A stretch of DNA of 64,000 nt from Vreelandella titanicae BH1 (GCF_000336575.1 NZ_AOPO01000004.1:124001-188000), one strand, 5' to 3'. Positions 47,115-55,725 are shown, counted from the first letter of the stretch. Translations and numbers: made by a program. Notes: generated from the sequence alone by a model not told the origin.

Positions 47115-48131
47115 ATGGCACTACTTGAAGTCAACAATCTCGATGTACGCTTTGCGCTGCGCCAGGGTGAAGTGCACGCCCTGCGTGATATCTGTTTCAG
47201 CCTTGAGCGCGGTGAGCGCCTGGGTATTGTCGGTGAGTCCGGCGCAGGCAAGTCGGTTGCCGCGTTTTCGCTGCTCAACTTGATCGCCAAACCGGGCTTT
47301 ATCGCCGGCGGCACGGTGACGTTTGACGGTCAGGTGCTTAACCGCATGTCTGAGCGTGGCCTACGTAAAGTACGCGGCAACCGCGTTTCGATGATCTTTC
47401 AAGACCCAATGATGACGCTTAATCCGGTGCTCTCCATTGGCGAGCAGATGGTCGAGTGTTTAAAAGCGCACCGGCGCATCTCCTCCAAAGAGGCCCGCGC
47501 GATCGCCCTGGACAAACTCCAACAGGTGCAAATCCCTTCGCCGGAAACGCGCCTGGATCAGTACCCTCACGAGCTTTCAGGCGGTATGCGCCAGCGGATT
47601 ATTATCGCCATTGCGCTGCTGCTTGACCCGGACATTATCATTGCCGACGAGCCTACTACGGCTCTTGATGTGACCATTCAAGCCGAGATCATGGCGCTGC
47701 TACTTGATCTCTGCGAGCAGCACAATGTGGGGCTTATTCTGATCACCCACGACCTGGGCGTGGTCAGCCAGGTCACCCAGCGCATGCTGGTCATGTACGC
47801 TGGCCGAGTCATTGAGCAAGGGCCAACACGGGAGATTATCAACGACCCGCAGCACCCTTACACCCAGGGGTTAATCAACGCCCTGCCTCAGATGGCAACG
47901 CCGGGTGAAAAGCTCAATCAGATTCGCGGCAGCATGCCGTCACTCTCTAACCTGCCCAGCGGCTGCGCGTTTCATCCGCGCTGCGATTTTATCAATCGTG
48001 CCGATGGCCAGCCCCGCCCCGCCTGCACCCAGCAGGTGCCTGAATTTGTCGAATCCGGCAATTGCCGTGTGGCGTGTCATATGGTCGCTGAAATGCTCGA
48101 AGATCGCCGTTTGAAAGAGGAAACCTCATGA
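47115..48131 (+). CDS. Peptide ABC transporter ATPase, DppD/OppD type
   Basis: Cytosolic ATPase (338 aa) with Walker [10 protein letters not shown]-loop [10 protein letters not shown], signature ELSGGMRQR, Walker [12 protein letters not shown] and H-loop ITHDLG. The C-terminal oligopeptide-type extension carries the Cys cluster [11 protein letters not shown]...PACTQQVP...CRVACH, known in this family to bind an iron-sulfur cluster in some members. It lies 7 bp after the permease. Confidence 0.95.
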   Translation: MALLEVNNLDVRFALRQGEVHALRDICFSLERGERLGIVGESGAGKSVAAFSLLNLIAKPGFIAGGTVTFDGQVLNRMSERGLRKVRGNRVSMIFQDPMMTLNPVLSIGEQMVECLKAHRRISSKEARAIALDKLQQVQIPSPETRLDQYPHELSGGMRQRIIIAIALLLDPDIIIADEPTTALDVTIQAEIMALLLDLCEQHNVGLILITHDLGVVSQVTQRMLVMYAGRVIEQGPTREIINDPQHPYTQGLINALPQMATPGEKLNQIRGSMPSLSNLPSGCAFHPRCDFINRADGQPRPACTQQVPEFVESGNCRVACHMVAEMLEDRRLKEETS

Positions 48132-49201
48132 GTGCGCACGCTGAGGCTATAACGGACAGCCATAATCCTACTCCACGTCAGAACGAACAGAGCGCTGATT
48201 CGCTACTGCAGATTCGCGATCTAAAAAAGCGCTTCTCGCTCTCTGGGGATTTTCTCGATCAGCTGCGCTTTAAGGGCGGTAAGCTGGTTCGCCACCAAGA
48301 GCACGTTCACGCCATTAATGGTGTGAATCTGGATATCAAACGCGGTGAAGCGCTGTGCGTGGTCGGTGAGTCGGGCTGCGGTAAGTCCACCGTGGCGCGA
48401 ACTGTCATGGGGCTGCTGACCCCAACAGAGGGTGAGATTCGCTACGACGGCAACCGCATCGATAACTTAAGCTCGCGCCAACTGCTGCCGTATCGCAAGC
48501 GGATGCAGATGATCTTCCAGAACCCTTATGCGTCGCTCAACCCGCGCATGACTATTCAGCAAACCCTGGAAGAACCGCTACGCCTGCACCACCCTGATTG
48601 GAAGCGGCCGCAAATTCTCGACAAGGTAGAGGAAGTGATGCGCTCAGTGGGCATCGACCCGGACTGGGGCAAACGCTTTGGCCACGAGTTCTCCGGCGGC
48701 CAGCGGCAGCGTATTGCCATTGCCCGCGCCCTGGCCGTTGACCCTGAGTTCATCGTTGCCGACGAGCCTATCTCCGCACTGGACGTCTCGATTCAAGCCC
48801 AGGTGCTCAACCTGCTGATGGAAGCCCAGCAAGAGCGCAATCTGACCTACCTGTTCATTACTCACGACCTAGCCGTCGTGGAGCACTTTGGCACCCGCGT
48901 GGCGGTGATGTACTTAGGCACGGTGTGTGAAGTTGCCACCACCGCGACACTGTTCGATAAGCCGCGCCACCCCTATACCCACGCGCTGCTCTCGGCCATT
49001 CCACGTTTGAAGGATGACCGGCCCCAGCATATTCGTCTCACCGGCGAAGTGCCGACCCCAGTTAACCTGCCTAGCGGCTGCGTGTTTCATGGCCGCTGCC
49101 CCCATGCCAATGCGCGCTGTAAGCAAGAGATCCCCTTGCTGCAAACACAGGATGACGGAACCCGAGTGGCGTGCCACGCTGTTGAGGAGGGACGCCTATG
49201 A
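48128..49201 (+). CDS. Peptide ABC transporter ATPase, DppF/OppF type
   Basis: Second ATPase (357 aa), with a 30-residue N-terminal extension before the nucleotide-binding domain. Walker A GESGCGKST, signature FSGGQRQR, Walker B IVADEPISALD, H-loop ITHDLA, and the C-terminal SGCVFHGRCPHA...CKQEIP cluster. The start overlaps the preceding stop by 4 bp. Confidence 0.95.
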   Translation: MSAHAEAITDSHNPTPRQNEQSADSLLQIRDLKKRFSLSGDFLDQLRFKGGKLVRHQEHVHAINGVNLDIKRGEALCVVGESGCGKSTVARTVMGLLTPTEGEIRYDGNRIDNLSSRQLLPYRKRMQMIFQNPYASLNPRMTIQQTLEEPLRLHHPDWKRPQILDKVEEVMRSVGIDPDWGKRFGHEFSGGQRQRIAIARALAVDPEFIVADEPISALDVSIQAQVLNLLMEAQQERNLTYLFITHDLAVVEHFGTRVAVMYLGTVCEVATTATLFDKPRHPYTHALLSAIPRLKDDRPQHIRLTGEVPTPVNLPSGCVFHGRCPHANARCKQEIPLLQTQDDGTRVACHAVEEGRL

Positions 49202-49250
49202 AGCGGGCGTCGTATTCGATACAGCGACCCCAGGCGCTGAGAGGTAGAGC

Positions 49251-50162
49251 ATGGAAATTCGCTGGCTAGAAGATTTTATCGCCCTGGCCAGAACGCGGCA
49301 CTTCTCACGCGCAGCAGATGATCAAAACGTTACGCAACCCACCTTCTCCCGGCGGATTAAACTGCTTGAGGAGGAGATGGGCGTAACGCTGATTAATCGT
49401 CAAACGCTGCCGCTCTCACTCACCCCGGCCGGGGAGGAGTTTTTGACCCTGTGCGAACAGGTGACCGACCGGGTGCGGCTGACCCGTGACCGGGTGCGCG
49501 AAATTAACGCTGGCCAGCAGCGGCGCATTATGGTCGCAGCACCGCAGAGCCTATTGCCGCATTTTTTACCGGAATGGTTGGCGTCTACGGGGTGGCAAGA
49601 TCGCGTACAGCCGTATTTGCGGGCGACCGGCTGGGTGGCCAATGACTACTTTCAAGCCTTGGCGCGTGCCGAGTGCGACCTGGCTATCTGTTACTGGCCA
49701 ATTGGGCGCTGCGACCTGGAGATCGACACCAGCGCCTGCAATTATCGTGTGATTGGGCATGAACGGCTGATTCCAGTGACTGGCTTAAACCCAGAGGGAG
49801 AACCTCACGCACTGCTGCCTGGCTCGCGCCATCAACCGCTGCCTTGGCTTGCCTACCCCAAGCGTGGGTTGTTGGGGTCTGCGGTTAAAGCACACCTAGC
49901 CAGGCTCCCCCAAACCACCTATTTAACTGCACAGAGTGAAAATCTCTACGCGGCCGGTATTAAAGAGCTGGTGCTACTTGGCTACGGCATGAGTTGGCTG
50001 CCTGAACGCAACGTCGCGGCAGAGCTTGCTCAAGGCACGCTGGTAAGAGCGGGCGATAGTCGCTGGGATGTGCCCATGGAGCTACGGCTATACCGTCATC
50101 AAAATCATCGCCACGCTGAGCTGGATAGCCTGTGGAGCGAACTTGCGCCGCCCCGTGTATGA
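49251..50162 (+). CDS. LysR-family regulator (HypT/YjiE-like)
   Basis: A protein of 303 aa. The N-terminal winged HTH (about 1-60) begins MEIRWLEDFIALARTRHFS and contains NVTQPTFSRRIK, which resembles the HypT/YjiE branch of LysR proteins rather than the CysB branch. The effector domain follows. It is 49 bp after the transporter genes on the same strand and just before prolidase, so it may control peptide use, but its ligand is unknown. HypT itself responds to hypochlorous acid; that role should not be assumed here. Confidence 0.88.
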   Translation: MEIRWLEDFIALARTRHFSRAADDQNVTQPTFSRRIKLLEEEMGVTLINRQTLPLSLTPAGEEFLTLCEQVTDRVRLTRDRVREINAGQQRRIMVAAPQSLLPHFLPEWLASTGWQDRVQPYLRATGWVANDYFQALARAECDLAICYWPIGRCDLEIDTSACNYRVIGHERLIPVTGLNPEGEPHALLPGSRHQPLPWLAYPKRGLLGSAVKAHLARLPQTTYLTAQSENLYAAGIKELVLLGYGMSWLPERNVAAELAQGTLVRAGDSRWDVPMELRLYRHQNHRHAELDSLWSELAPPRV

Positions 50163-50205
50163 CCCCCATTTGAGAAACCTTACTTAAGAGAGGGCACAGC
50201 TTTGT

Positions 50206-51504
50206 ATGTCAACCACCCTATTTAACCTGCAACGCGAGCATATAGCGCACCTACAGCGTGCTTATTCGGATATTTTGACCGACCACGGGCTCGATAGCCT
50301 GGCAATTTACAGTGGCCATGCCAGCGACCATTTTGCAGATGACCACGCTCCTCCTTTTCAGGCTTACGGGCATTTTATGCACTGGGTGGGTTTAGCCGAT
50401 GTGCAGCATAGCTGGCTGATTATTCAGCCGGGAGAGCGCCCCCAGCTCTACTTGTATGCGCCCGCCGACTTTTGGCACTTGCCCACTCAGCTACCCGATG
50501 AGCCCTGGGTAGAGACGTTTGATATCCACTTATGCAGCGAGAAAGTCTCCCCATCGCTTTCGGGAAATGCCGTCGTTATTGGAGATATCGAGCGTCTTCC
50601 CATCAGCATCCAACAGGCGCTAAAAGCTGAACATCACCCTGAACGCATAGTGCATGCCCTTGATGAATTACGGCTGTTTAAAACGCCCTATGAGATTGCC
50701 TGTCTCCGTGAAGCCAACCGTTTAGCGATAGCGGGCCATCAGGCATCCCAGGCCGCCTTTATCGGCGCCGCCGGTGAGCTGGATATTCAGCTGGCGTACT
50801 TAGCAGCGAGTCGCCAGCGCGAATCAAACGTGCCCTACCAAAATATTATTGGTTTAAATGAGCATGCTGGCGTGCTGCATTATCAACACTACGACCTTAA
50901 CGCGCCTAAACAGCGCTATAGCTTGCTAGTGGATGCGGGTCGCCGCTTTCGAGGTTACTGCGCCGATATTACCCGCACATACGCTGGCCCCGATGCCCCC
51001 GTCGCGTTTGGCGAACTGGTCACCGCCATGCATGGGCTGAAAGATGAGTTAGTCAAAGGCGTAGCCCCTGGCGTTAACTTTTTAGCACTGCACGAGCAGA
51101 TGCATCACCACCTGGGTGAAATATTGGTGGCTAATGATCTGTTTAAAGGCACTGCAGAACAAGCGGTTGCCGAGGGCATTACGCGGGTATTCTGCCCTCA
51201 TGGACTGGGCCACTCGCTGGGCCTTCAAGTGCATGATGTGGCCGGGTTACGCCACCCAGATGGCACGCCCGCCCCTGCGCCAGAGCAGCACCCAGCGCTA
51301 CGGCTGACGCGCATGCTGCGCCCTGGCATGGTCGTTACCATTGAACCCGGGCTCTATTTTATCGCCATGCTGCTCGACCCGCTGCGCAACACCTCACTGC
51401 CCATTAACTGGCCGTTGGTCGACCAACTCTCATCCTGTGGCGGTATTCGTATCGAAGATAACGTAGCAGTGACAGAGAGCGGCTTTGATAACTTAACACC
51501 ATAA
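50206..51504 (+). CDS. pepQ: Xaa-Pro dipeptidase (prolidase)
   Basis: Cytosolic metallopeptidase that cleaves Xaa-Pro dipeptides (432 aa). Pita-bread fold with the five metal ligands: Asp in LLVDAGRRF, Asp in CADITRTY, His in GLGHSLGLQVHD, Glu in TIEPGLYF and Glu in GIRIEDNVAV. The N-terminal domain matches PepQ. It follows the peptide importer and so fits a peptide-scavenging unit. Also known to hydrolyse organophosphates as a side activity in the family. Confidence 0.95.
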   Translation: MSTTLFNLQREHIAHLQRAYSDILTDHGLDSLAIYSGHASDHFADDHAPPFQAYGHFMHWVGLADVQHSWLIIQPGERPQLYLYAPADFWHLPTQLPDEPWVETFDIHLCSEKVSPSLSGNAVVIGDIERLPISIQQALKAEHHPERIVHALDELRLFKTPYEIACLREANRLAIAGHQASQAAFIGAAGELDIQLAYLAASRQRESNVPYQNIIGLNEHAGVLHYQHYDLNAPKQRYSLLVDAGRRFRGYCADITRTYAGPDAPVAFGELVTAMHGLKDELVKGVAPGVNFLALHEQMHHHLGEILVANDLFKGTAEQAVAEGITRVFCPHGLGHSLGLQVHDVAGLRHPDGTPAPAPEQHPALRLTRMLRPGMVVTIEPGLYFIAMLLDPLRNTSLPINWPLVDQLSSCGGIRIEDNVAVTESGFDNLTP

Positions 51505-51542
51505 GCCCTCTGTAACGTCTTGCTAATCGACACTCTACAACG

Positions 51543-51573
51543 CACTACGCCCGGCTCAAGGCCGGGCGTAGTG
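51543..51573. terminator. Strong hairpin between pepQ and the ompW-like gene
   Basis: Perfect 13-bp stem CACTACGCCCGGC/GCCGGGCGTAGTG with loop TCAAG, 38 bp past pepQ. Followed by only ATATTTC on the plus strand, so termination may be partial. Confidence 0.75.
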
Positions 51574-51591
51574 ATATTTCAGAAGACTTAA

Positions 51592-51641
51592 CAAAGCTAA
51601 AACCTAGGCAAAGCTAAAATCCAGTAAAGCTAATGTCTAGT
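51592..51641. repeat. Three degenerate 16-17 bp tandem repeats
   Basis: Consecutive copies of an AAAGCTAAAnnCtAGt-like unit at 51592, 51609 and 51626, with a partial fourth (AAAACTTAG) running into the ompW-like stop codon. AT-rich, likely slippage or duplication. Confidence 0.7.
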
Positions 51642-51646
51642 AAAAC

Positions 51647-52243
51647 TTAGAAGCGGTAAGTAACACCACCGCCAATGGTGACGGGTTCGATGTCAACTTC
51701 ACCACCGACGTTGATATCTGCGTTCACGTCAGCGTAGCTTGCGTAACCATTGAGCATAATATTATCAGTCACAGCCAGATCAACCCCTACTTGGCCGATC
51801 GCGCCGTAGCTTTCATCAACATTCACACCACTCGGCTCACCAGAGAAGCGTGTGTAGTTAAGGCCAGCACCAACGTAAGGCTGTACACGTGAATCCAGGC
51901 CACCCATCGGGTAGTAATTCACGAGTAGATTAACAGGTAGACGATCAACACTACCCACATCGCCTAAGGCAGAGGTGTTCAGATCGTGCTCGAACTTCTC
52001 AGAGCTGTTGAGTTCAACGCCAACCTTATCAGTAAACAGGTAACCAGCACCAAAGGTGAAGCCGCGAGCGCTCTGCACGTTCAGTGAATCACCATTCAGA
52101 TTGCCATTACCTGACCCCGTATCCGTTTGGGCAACACCACCACGAACGAATACATCGCCAGCGTTATAAGCGAGAGCCGCCTGGCTTGCCAGTGCGAAAC
52201 CGGCAGTGATTACAGCAGCAGAAATCAGTTTCATATTACTCAT
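51647..52243 (-). CDS. OmpW-family outer-membrane protein
   Basis: Small eight-stranded beta-barrel (198 aa). Signal peptide ending ALAYNAGDVFVRGG, the typical OmpW mature start. Mid-barrel GFTFGAGYLFTDKVGVELN and final aromatic TYRF follow, Phe being the C-terminal residue recognised by the Bam complex. OmpW proteins pass small hydrophobic compounds and respond to salt and stress in related bacteria. I start at the ATG at 52243, nine nt after GAGG; an ATG three codons earlier overlaps that site. Confidence 0.9.
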   Translation of the reverse strand: MSNMKLISAAVITAGFALASQAALAYNAGDVFVRGGVAQTDTGSGNGNLNGDSLNVQSARGFTFGAGYLFTDKVGVELNSSEKFEHDLNTSALGDVGSVDRLPVNLLVNYYPMGGLDSRVQPYVGAGLNYTRFSGEPSGVNVDESYGAIGQVGVDLAVTDNIMLNGYASYADVNADINVGGEVDIEPVTIGGGVTYRF

Positions 52244-52442
52244 AAGGGTCATCCTCTATGCAGCGCGCAGTTCCTTGCGCTTGGGGATTGCGGTACTTGC
52301 TATCCAACTTACCTGTACAGGGTATAGTATACGAACACTGTTTCCAAATGGCTTGTAAAATATTGTTATAAGAAACTGAACTCTGATAGTTTTTCCTATG
52401 CGTAAAGTTCTGGCATAAAACTCAGGCATAAAATCCGGGCAC

Positions 52443-52466
52443 AAAAAAAAGTCCCCCGAAGGGGAC
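52443..52466 (-). terminator. Terminator of the candidate small RNA
   Basis: Six-base-pair stem GTCCCC/GGGGAC with a UUCG-type loop, followed on the minus strand by eight T. It is the first terminator after the dehydrogenase gene, 305 bp past its stop, so it could also end readthrough from that operon. Confidence 0.93.
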
Positions 52467-52579
52467 CAGGTGGAGCACGCCAGCTCACTCGGTTTGTTGC
52501 TACCAGCCGGTAGCAACGTGGATGAAGAAGGAAAAGAAGCCAGATAGTTAATTACGCCTCTCTATTCACTCATCCTTTG
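52443..52579 (-). ncRNA. Candidate sigma-54-dependent small RNA, about 137 nt
   Basis: No protein gene lies between the -24/-12 promoter at 52589-52606 and the intrinsic terminator. The predicted transcript has a 5' region ending in the pyrimidine run CUUCUUUUCCUUCUUC (complement of 52524-52539), which can pair with Shine-Dalgarno sequences. It then has a perfect 9-bp hairpin GTTGCTACC-GGCT-GGTAGCAAC (52496-52517), a small stem GAGC/GCTC (52473-52486) and the terminator hairpin with U8. This layout, a free seed region, stem-loops and a U-tail for Hfq, is what base-pairing small RNAs look like. I do not recognise it as a known family. The 518-bp gap 52253-52770 otherwise holds only its control sites and the ompW-like leader. 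Confidence 0.6.
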
Positions 52580-52588
52580 CCATATACA

Positions 52589-52606
52589 TTGCGATCTGCG
52601 TGCCAA
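52589..52606 (-). promoter_or_regulatory. Sigma-54 promoter of the candidate small RNA
   Basis: Minus-strand TTGGCACGCAGATCGCAA matches the consensus TTGGCACG-N4-TTGCA with one change in the -12 box, and GG and GC are exactly 10 bp apart. Predicted start near 52579. Confidence 0.7.
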
Positions 52607-52690
52607 TTTTTTAAATATCATTAAAAATCATATGGTTAATAAAAAACCTCTTCACTGACATCAACCTCCGACGCACTGCAGCAAACAAAA

Positions 52691-52707
52691 TGCACCAGCA
52701 TTGCGCA
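52691..52707. promoter_or_regulatory. NtrC-like enhancer site
   Basis: TGCACC-AGCAT-TGCGCA. The left half is identical to the NtrC consensus TGCACC-N5-GGTGCA and the right half matches 4 of 6. It is centred about 120 bp upstream of the predicted small-RNA start. A weak second copy begins 31 bp further upstream at 52722 (TGCATC), about three helical turns away. Confidence 0.5.
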
Positions 52708-52770
52708 CTTTGAGGCCTTTTTGCATCACAAAGCATCATATGCGTTTGTTTACGCTTCGGAATCCTCAGA

Positions 52771-53841
52771 TTAGTGGTTGGGTGTCACGATGATTTTCAC
52801 TTGGGCTTTGTCGTTTAGAAGCGCCTCAAAGCCCTCCTCCACGATATCCGCCAGTGGAATGCGCTGGGTCACCATGTCCTCGGCGCGGAAGTAGCCCCGC
52901 TGCATCAGTGCCATTACCGCTGGGTAAACATGGCGATAGGCAATAATGCCCTTCATGGTGCGCTCTTTGATGACTAGGTCGTTAGGCTGGAAGCTGGCCT
53001 CTCCTTCCCAGATACTCACCACCACCACTTCGCCCCCTTCGTGGGTGCTGTGCAACGCCTGATTCAGCACGTCAGGAATGCCGGTGACTTCAAACGCCAC
53101 GTCTACCCCGCCACCACTCAAGGCTTGTAGCTTCGTAACCGCATCCTCCTGCTGTGGGTCAACCACAATGGCCCCTAACGCTTCGGCTTTGGCTTTCCGT
53201 GAAGGCGCGACCTCAACGGCATATATTTGAGCAGCGCCTGCGGCTTTTAGCGCTTCAATGGTCATCAAGCCAATTGGCCCCGCGCCAAAAACTACCGCGC
53301 TATCCCCGGCTTTCAGGCAGCTTTGGCGCACCGCATGCAGCGCTACCGCCGCGGGCTCTACCAGTGCACCCTGCTCGAAGCTGAGGTCATCCGGCAGCTT
53401 GTGCACCATATGTTCCCCCATCACGGTGAACTCGGAAAAGCCGCCGCCACCGCCCGAAAGGCCGTGAAAGCCCAGCAAGGGCGTGAGGTTGTAGCGCTCC
53501 ATCTGATAAGCGCCATCCTTGTTGGGGGAAAGGATCGGCTCAATCGCCACGCGGTCGCCTACCTTCACCCGCGTGACTTTCTCGCCGACCTCTACCACTT
53601 CCCCAGCGAACTCATGGCCCATAATGATCGGCGCCTGTTCGCCGCTAATGGGGTGCGGCTTGCCCACCGGAATAAAAATCGGCCCGGCAGCATACTCGTG
53701 TAAGTCACTGCCGCAAATACCACAGGCAGCCACTTTCACTTTCACTTCATGGGGGTCGCTCATAGAGGGAACCGAAACTTGCTCAACGCGTAAATCTTTT
53801 GCTGCGTACCAAACCGCTGCCTGCATGCTTGACTGACTCAT
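52771..53841 (-). CDS. (R,R)-2,3-butanediol dehydrogenase-type zinc alcohol dehydrogenase
   Basis: Medium-chain zinc dehydrogenase (356 aa) closely resembling the BdhA group that interconverts 2,3-butanediol and acetoin. Catalytic zinc ligands are in CGICGSDLHEY, GHEFAGEV and the ALVEPAAVA segment. The cofactor fold is VVFGAGPIGLMTIEAL, and the group's FHGLSGGGGGFSE loop is present. The four-Cys structural zinc lobe is absent, as in that group. It starts 15 bp after the flavin monooxygenase gene with AGGAAGGG before the ATG, so the two are one operon. Confidence 0.93.
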   Translation of the reverse strand: MSQSSMQAAVWYAAKDLRVEQVSVPSMSDPHEVKVKVAACGICGSDLHEYAAGPIFIPVGKPHPISGEQAPIIMGHEFAGEVVEVGEKVTRVKVGDRVAIEPILSPNKDGAYQMERYNLTPLLGFHGLSGGGGGFSEFTVMGEHMVHKLPDDLSFEQGALVEPAAVALHAVRQSCLKAGDSAVVFGAGPIGLMTIEALKAAGAAQIYAVEVAPSRKAKAEALGAIVVDPQQEDAVTKLQALSGGGVDVAFEVTGIPDVLNQALHSTHEGGEVVVVSIWEGEASFQPNDLVIKERTMKGIIAYRHVYPAVMALMQRGYFRAEDMVTQRIPLADIVEEGFEALLNDKAQVKIIVTPNH

Positions 53842-53856
53842 GGGTTACCCTTCCTG

Positions 53857-55671
53857 TTAAGACGTATGATGAACCGGCTGCAGCCCATAGACAGGCGTTT
53901 CCAGCCCCTCCATGCGTGCCTTTAACTGCAGCGCTAAATAGTGTGAGTAGTGCCGCGACTGGTGCAGGTTGCCGCCGTGGAACCACAGCGCCTCTTGCTG
54001 GGTGGGTTTCCACATATTACGCAGTTCGCCCTCCCAAGGGCCGGGGTCTTTGGTGGTGTCAGAGCCCAGGCCCCAGCACTTGCCGACTTTATCCGCCACT
54101 TCCTGAGAGATAAGCCGCGCCGCCCAGCCATTCATGGAGCCATAGCCGGTGGCGTAGACGATCAAATCTGCCTCTAGCTCACTGCCATCGGTAAGTGTGA
54201 TGGAGTGGGGGTTAATGCGCTCAATGCCCACACCGCTTCGCAACTTGATATCACCGTTAGCCACCAAGTCGCAGGCGCCTACGTCGATGTAATAACCTGA
54301 GCCCCGGCGTAGATACTTCAAAAACAGCCCCGAGTCATCGTCACCGAAATCGAGCAGAAAGCCCGCGTCTTCCAGCTTCTGATAAAACTCGGCGTCGCGC
54401 TGTTTGATTGCCTCAAACGCCGGGCGCTGAAAGTCCGGAAGCACCTTGTAGGGGATCGAGGCAAAAATCAGATCAGCCTTGTCGTGGGTTAAGCCATTGG
54501 CCACCGCCTCTTCGGAGTAGAGCGGCCCCAGCACTTCCTCCATCAAAGAGTCCGACTTCACAATATGGGTGGATGAACGCTGCAGCATGGTCACATCGGC
54601 GTCGTGCTCCCAGAGTGCCGCGGCAATATCGTGAGCAGAGTTATTCGAACCCACAATCACACACTTTTTACCCGCATAAGCATCCGGCCCTGGGTGCTGG
54701 CTAGAGTGCTGCTGTTCGCCTGCGAAGCTCTCTGCGCCCGGAAATGTCGGCACATTGGGCATGCCCGACATCCCGGTGGCCATTACCAGCTGTTTCGGGC
54801 GTAGCGTGATCTCTTCGCCGTTGCGCTTAACGTTAACCACCCACTCGCCTGCGGCGTCGTCATAACGTGCATTCTGACACTCAGTGGAACTCCAATAATT
54901 GAGCTCCATCACTTTTGTGTACATCTCCAGCCAATCGCCCACCTTGTCTTTGGGGGCAAACACCGGCCAGTTTTCAGGGAAAGGAATATAGGGAAGGTGG
55001 TCGTACCAGACTGGATCATGCAGGCAGAGCGACTTATAGCGCTTGCGCCAGGAGTCCCCGGCTCGCTCGTTGCGCTCGATAATAATGGTCGGCACGCCCA
55101 TCTGCTTCAGCCGGGCCCCAAGGCCAATCCCACCTTGGCCTCCACCGATGATCACGCAGTAAGGTTGTTGGGTATAGCCAAGCTCTGCCTCTTCGCGCTC
55201 CCGTGACTCTAACCAGGTTTCACGCTGTTTATTGGCCCCGTGCTCAGCTCCTTTTGGGCGGTTGTGGTTACGCGGTTCGGGGTAGTCATGAAGCGACTGC
55301 ATAGTGGTTAGTAGCGTCCAGCATTTGCCGTCTTTTAGACGCAAGTAGCCTTTGCCGCTGGCGACCGCTGTTTCAAAGGTAAACCACGCCTCACTGGTAT
55401 CGCCGTTCTGGGTAGCTTCGCCTTCTAGCTGCCAGTTCGAAGGACGCACGTTCTCCAGGGTCGCATTGAGCATGGCCTGAATAGCATCTTTTCCCTCACA
55501 GGTTTTTAAATTCCAGGTAAAGGTTACAAAGTCGCGCCAGTAGCATTCCTCATTAAATAGCGACAAAACACGCTGAATATCCTGGGCTTGCAGCGCTTTA
55601 TCAAAATCACTTAGCCACCCTTGGACAATAGCCGTGGCGGTTTGCTGGGTTTGTGCCGGTATCTCGGACAT
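53857..55671 (-). CDS. Flavin-containing monooxygenase with N-terminal NTF2-like domain
   Basis: A protein of 604 aa. Residues about 15-135 look like a SnoaL/NTF2-type domain (LFNEECYWRDFVTFTW). The remainder is a group-B flavin monooxygenase with FAD motif IIGGGQGGIGLGARL, then a second nucleotide fold VIVGSNNSAHDIAAAL and the ATG-type VYATGYGSM. Where Baeyer-Villiger enzymes have FxGxxxHxxxW and FMOs FxGxxxHxxxY/F, this one reads FAGEQQHSSQHP, with His. The substrate is unknown; pairing with a butanediol-type dehydrogenase suggests a small alcohol/ketone. The start is the ATG at 55671 with GGAG before it; the longer frame to 55743 overlaps the sigma-54 promoter. Confidence 0.88.
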   Translation of the reverse strand: MSEIPAQTQQTATAIVQGWLSDFDKALQAQDIQRVLSLFNEECYWRDFVTFTWNLKTCEGKDAIQAMLNATLENVRPSNWQLEGEATQNGDTSEAWFTFETAVASGKGYLRLKDGKCWTLLTTMQSLHDYPEPRNHNRPKGAEHGANKQRETWLESREREEAELGYTQQPYCVIIGGGQGGIGLGARLKQMGVPTIIIERNERAGDSWRKRYKSLCLHDPVWYDHLPYIPFPENWPVFAPKDKVGDWLEMYTKVMELNYWSSTECQNARYDDAAGEWVVNVKRNGEEITLRPKQLVMATGMSGMPNVPTFPGAESFAGEQQHSSQHPGPDAYAGKKCVIVGSNNSAHDIAAALWEHDADVTMLQRSSTHIVKSDSLMEEVLGPLYSEEAVANGLTHDKADLIFASIPYKVLPDFQRPAFEAIKQRDAEFYQKLEDAGFLLDFGDDDSGLFLKYLRRGSGYYIDVGACDLVANGDIKLRSGVGIERINPHSITLTDGSELEADLIVYATGYGSMNGWAARLISQEVADKVGKCWGLGSDTTKDPGPWEGELRNMWKPTQQEALWFHGGNLHQSRHYSHYLALQLKARMEGLETPVYGLQPVHHTS

Positions 55672-55725
55672 AGTGAGTACTCCATCGTTTGTTATTGTTG
55701 AATTGCTGGTGAGACACCCAACTCT

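Noticed and set aside
51592..51650. CRISPR-like repeat array
   Set aside because: Units are 16-17 bp, adjacent with no spacers, and degenerate.
52256..52516. Minus-strand frame of 86 codons between the ompW-like gene and the candidate small RNA
   Set aside because: It runs through the terminator and hairpin, has no family features or ribosome site, and its composition is like non-coding sequence.
52522..52551. Plus-strand micro-frame encoding MKKEKKPDS after a hairpin, possible leader peptide
   Set aside because: No gene follows on the plus strand for a leader to control, and no plus-strand ribosome site is visible. The purine run is better explained as the complement of the small RNA's pyrimidine tract.
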